Positions 62,139 to 64,000 of a stretch of DNA of 64,000 nt are shown one piece after another (position 1 is the stretch's first letter; each line of letters begins with the position of its first letter). The notes beneath the pieces are model-generated. The model was given only the letters and a program-made list of their open reading frames with translations, ran no database searches and was not told where the DNA came from. Location: contig OZ245731.1 in assembly GCA_965227155.1 (NCBI GenBank), positions 1 through 64,000 on the forward strand, read 5' to 3'. The translations under genes were made by a program, and so were the position numbers. This stretch comes from UBA6059 sp965227155. Lineage in GTDB: Bacteria > Bacteroidota > Bacteroidia > Cytophagales > Cyclobacteriaceae.

Positions 62139-63422
62139 ATGGCCAACTCCCGAAGAAAATTTTTAAAGCATGCCGCAGGTGCGTCCTTATTGCCAACATT
62201 TGGCTTTGCAACTAACTCAATCACAAAAAAGCTTCCTCCTGCACCACTAAATAAAACTGCTGAAGAACTTGCTACTGATGAAGATTATTGGAATAAAATA
62301 AGGTTTTTGTACTACCAAAATCCCAATTTCATTAACCTGGAAAGTGGCTATTTCAGTCCTTCCGTAGAATTTGTGAAGGATGAGTGGATCGAAAACATCA
62401 ATGAAATCAATGCCTCTCCCAGCTTCTATATGCGACGTAAGCAAATGGAGGATCGAGATAATCTCCGGGGTGCTATGGCCAAGTTCATTGGTGTTGAAAA
62501 AGGTGAAATCATATTCACCAGAAATACCACCGAATCACTCAACATTGTTATACATGGATTAAAGCTAAATGACGGAGATGAGATTCTTCGCACTAATCGT
62601 GAATATCCGAGCATGATAGAAGCTTTGTATCAACGGTCCAACCGATTTGGCACACCGGTGAAAGTTGTCGATGTGCCATTACACCCCAAGTCTAAACAGG
62701 AAATAGTTGATACTATCGAACAGGCTATTACACCAGCGACCAAAGTCTTGCTGGTTTCCCATATCATTTATCTTAATGGCCAGGTACTTCCTGTAAAGGA
62801 GATCACTACGATGGCTAAAAGTCGTGGCCTTCAGGTGATCGTGGATGGTGCTCATGCATTTACCCATATCGATCAGAATATAGCAGATATAGGCTGCGAC
62901 TATTATGCCTGTAGCCTGCACAAATGGTTTGGAGCACCCCTGGGTAATGGGCTGCTTTACGTGAAGAAAGGAAATGCGAAAAACCTTTGGCCATTATTCG
63001 GCGATACCAAAATAGAAGAAGACAATATCGAAAAACTGGCCCACTTTGGTACTATGCCCTGCTCCAATCAAATAGCGATGGAAGCATCATTGGCTTTCAA
63101 TGAAAAGCTAACCATTGCAAGAAAACAAGCCCGATTGCAATACTTAAAAACCCGCTGGACCAGCCAATTAATGGATGTCAAAGGCATTAAATTCTATACG
63201 CCTCTGGCTAATGAATTTTCAGGCGCCATTGCCAATGTAGGTGTGGAAGGTATGAAACCACAACAGTTGGCAGAGAGGCTTTATAGTGATTACAAAATAT
63301 TTACGGTGGCAATCGATCATGAGGATATTCAGGGCGTCAGGATCGCTCCAAATTTCCATAATACAATGGAAGACCTGGATTACCTGGCCAATGCGCTCAA
63401 GGAGATTGCAGCTAGTGCTTAA
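62139..63422 (+). CDS. Tat-exported class V aminotransferase-like PLP protein
   Basis: A 427-residue member of the class V family resembling isopenicillin N epimerase. The N-terminus MANSRRKFLKHAAGASLLPTF carries the twin-arginine motif SRRKFLK, so it is probably sent folded, with PLP, to the periplasm. The PLP lysine is in ACSLHKWFGAPLGNG and the aspartate in VDGAHAFTH; TRNTTESLNIV is the usual N-terminal block. The real reaction is unknown. It overlaps the convergent moeA stop by four bases. Confidence 0.88.
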   Translation: MANSRRKFLKHAAGASLLPTFGFATNSITKKLPPAPLNKTAEELATDEDYWNKIRFLYYQNPNFINLESGYFSPSVEFVKDEWIENINEINASPSFYMRRKQMEDRDNLRGAMAKFIGVEKGEIIFTRNTTESLNIVIHGLKLNDGDEILRTNREYPSMIEALYQRSNRFGTPVKVVDVPLHPKSKQEIVDTIEQAITPATKVLLVSHIIYLNGQVLPVKEITTMAKSRGLQVIVDGAHAFTHIDQNIADIGCDYYACSLHKWFGAPLGNGLLYVKKGNAKNLWPLFGDTKIEEDNIEKLAHFGTMPCSNQIAMEASLAFNEKLTIARKQARLQYLKTRWTSQLMDVKGIKFYTPLANEFSGAIANVGVEGMKPQQLAERLYSDYKIFTVAIDHEDIQGVRIAPNFHNTMEDLDYLANALKEIAASA

Positions 63423-64000
63423 GCTATTTTCTTAAAAGGTAATATTGGGTAAGACTCACCTTTTTTAAATTCAGATTTACTTGCAGGAAGTTCCATGAAT
63501 GCATTGGATTGAATGAGATTTGCATAATCGCCCGAACCCTTACCGGGTAAAGGTGAAGCCCACAACCTTCCCTCTTTCCAGGTGCACTGCACTTGTAGAT
63601 AGTAATCTAATCCTGCCGAAAAACTAAAATCTGAATCCAACTGTGCTGTGATTTCAGTGGTCTTGAATCCAAAGGACGCTCTGAGCCATGTTTGAAAATA
63701 ATTATAAAAACACATAAAGGTTGAAACCGGATTGCCCGGGAATGCAAAAACATAATTTTCAGGCCCGGTACCAAACCAAAATGGCTTGCCTGGCTTTTGC
63801 TTTACCCTATGAAAATGCTTTTTAACACCCAATTCTTCTAAAATCTCTGGTACAAAATCGGCCTTACCTTTGGACACGCCCCCGCTTAAAATGATAACCG
63901 GGTATTGGTCCATAATTTCTTCCAGCTTTTTGCTGAGTGTTGCCTTTTCATCGGTTAGATGAAAGACCTTGTTTTGGATACCGGACTGATGGAGTTCACC
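63419..64000 (-). CDS. moeA: Molybdopterin molybdenumtransferase MoeA (partial, 5' end beyond window)
   Basis: The minus strand is open from the window edge to 63419, 193 codons, of the C-terminal part of MoeA, which inserts molybdate into adenylated molybdopterin. Hallmarks are LSGGVSKGKADFVPEIL, VKQKPGKPFWFGT, and FAFPGNPVSTFMCF; the end is the small beta-barrel domain IV. The N-terminal half lies outside. The frame upstream of Met at 63913 (ELHQSGIQNK) belongs to the protein, so that Met is internal. Confidence 0.9.
   Translation of the reverse strand, partial: GELHQSGIQNKVFHLTDEKATLSKKLEEIMDQYPVIILSGGVSKGKADFVPEILEELGVKKHFHRVKQKPGKPFWFGTGPENYVFAFPGNPVSTFMCFYNYFQTWLRASFGFKTTEITAQLDSDFSFSAGLDYYLQVQCTWKEGRLWASPLPGKGSGDYANLIQSNAFMELPASKSEFKKGESYPILPFKKIA

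Overview
The window reads as chromosomal DNA of a free-living, aerobic, gliding-type Bacteroidota, most likely of the order Cytophagales (marine Fulvivirga, Marivirga or Roseivirga-like). Supporting signs are a type IX secretion (T9SS) type B sorting domain, GldC, TonB-dependent receptors with a carboxypeptidase-like regulatory domain, DUF3078 and DUF3098 proteins, a whole SUF operon, and Bacteroidota-type promoters (TTTG, 19 bases, TAnnTTTG). Base composition and codon use look even. I see no prophage, insertion sequence, CRISPR array or rRNA, and no intact tRNA.

Layout. 1-3341: dnaB (minus, cut by the window edge) diverges from mpl and a DnaQ-like exonuclease; two DnaA-box-like sites lie between the divergent promoters. 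3448-14407: a block rich in osmotic and ion functions: fused trehalose-6-phosphate synthase/phosphatase, a GH15 trehalase-like enzyme, a K+ channel, a lipoprotein, a GPP34 protein, a CPA1 Na+/H+ antiporter, a C69/secernin-type hydrolase, and two methyltransferases that together should turn glycine into glycine betaine. 14438-22587: aldo/keto reductase, a large secreted BNR-repeat protein, DUF3052, thioredoxin-like and DUF3078 proteins, and a long-chain acyl-CoA ligase. 22588-23003: a gap with a 53-nt tRNA-like relic and a terminator. 23004-29669: an Lrp/AsnC regulator, then sufBCDSE, a SufT-like gene and a bacilliredoxin. 29730-38087: a T9SS-B cargo protein with a small outer-membrane protein, small lipoproteins, an epimerase, an APS-type CysH, an MBL-fold lipase-like enzyme and a pectinacetylesterase-family lipoprotein. 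38095-41460: a CrtI-like oxidoreductase, then a pterin operon (PTPS, GTP cyclohydrolase I, SDR).

41517-51562 holds two small hypothetical genes, a flavin reductase and the four-part ligase-associated DNA repair set (MBL exonuclease, ATP-dependent ligase, Lhr-like helicase, PdeM phosphoesterase), interrupted by a membrane pyrophosphatase whose residues predict a K+-dependent H+ pump. 51695-56300: an ECF sigma factor with its putative anti-sigma gene, ftsX broken by a one-base frameshift, DUF3098, truB, ribF and gldC. 56596-64000: a TonB-dependent receptor paired with an SGNH-hydrolase lipoprotein, a membrane-anchored hypothetical protein, a Tat-exported class V aminotransferase-like protein, and the 3' part of moeA.

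The most useful points for a reader are the betaine/trehalose/ion block, the Glu placement in the pyrophosphatase, the split repair cluster, the DnaA-box pair at dnaB, the broken ftsX, the eukaryote-like PTPS motif followed by a Tyr-less SDR, and the tRNA-like relic. I do not see a clearly undescribed multi-gene system; the unusual items are listed as findings.
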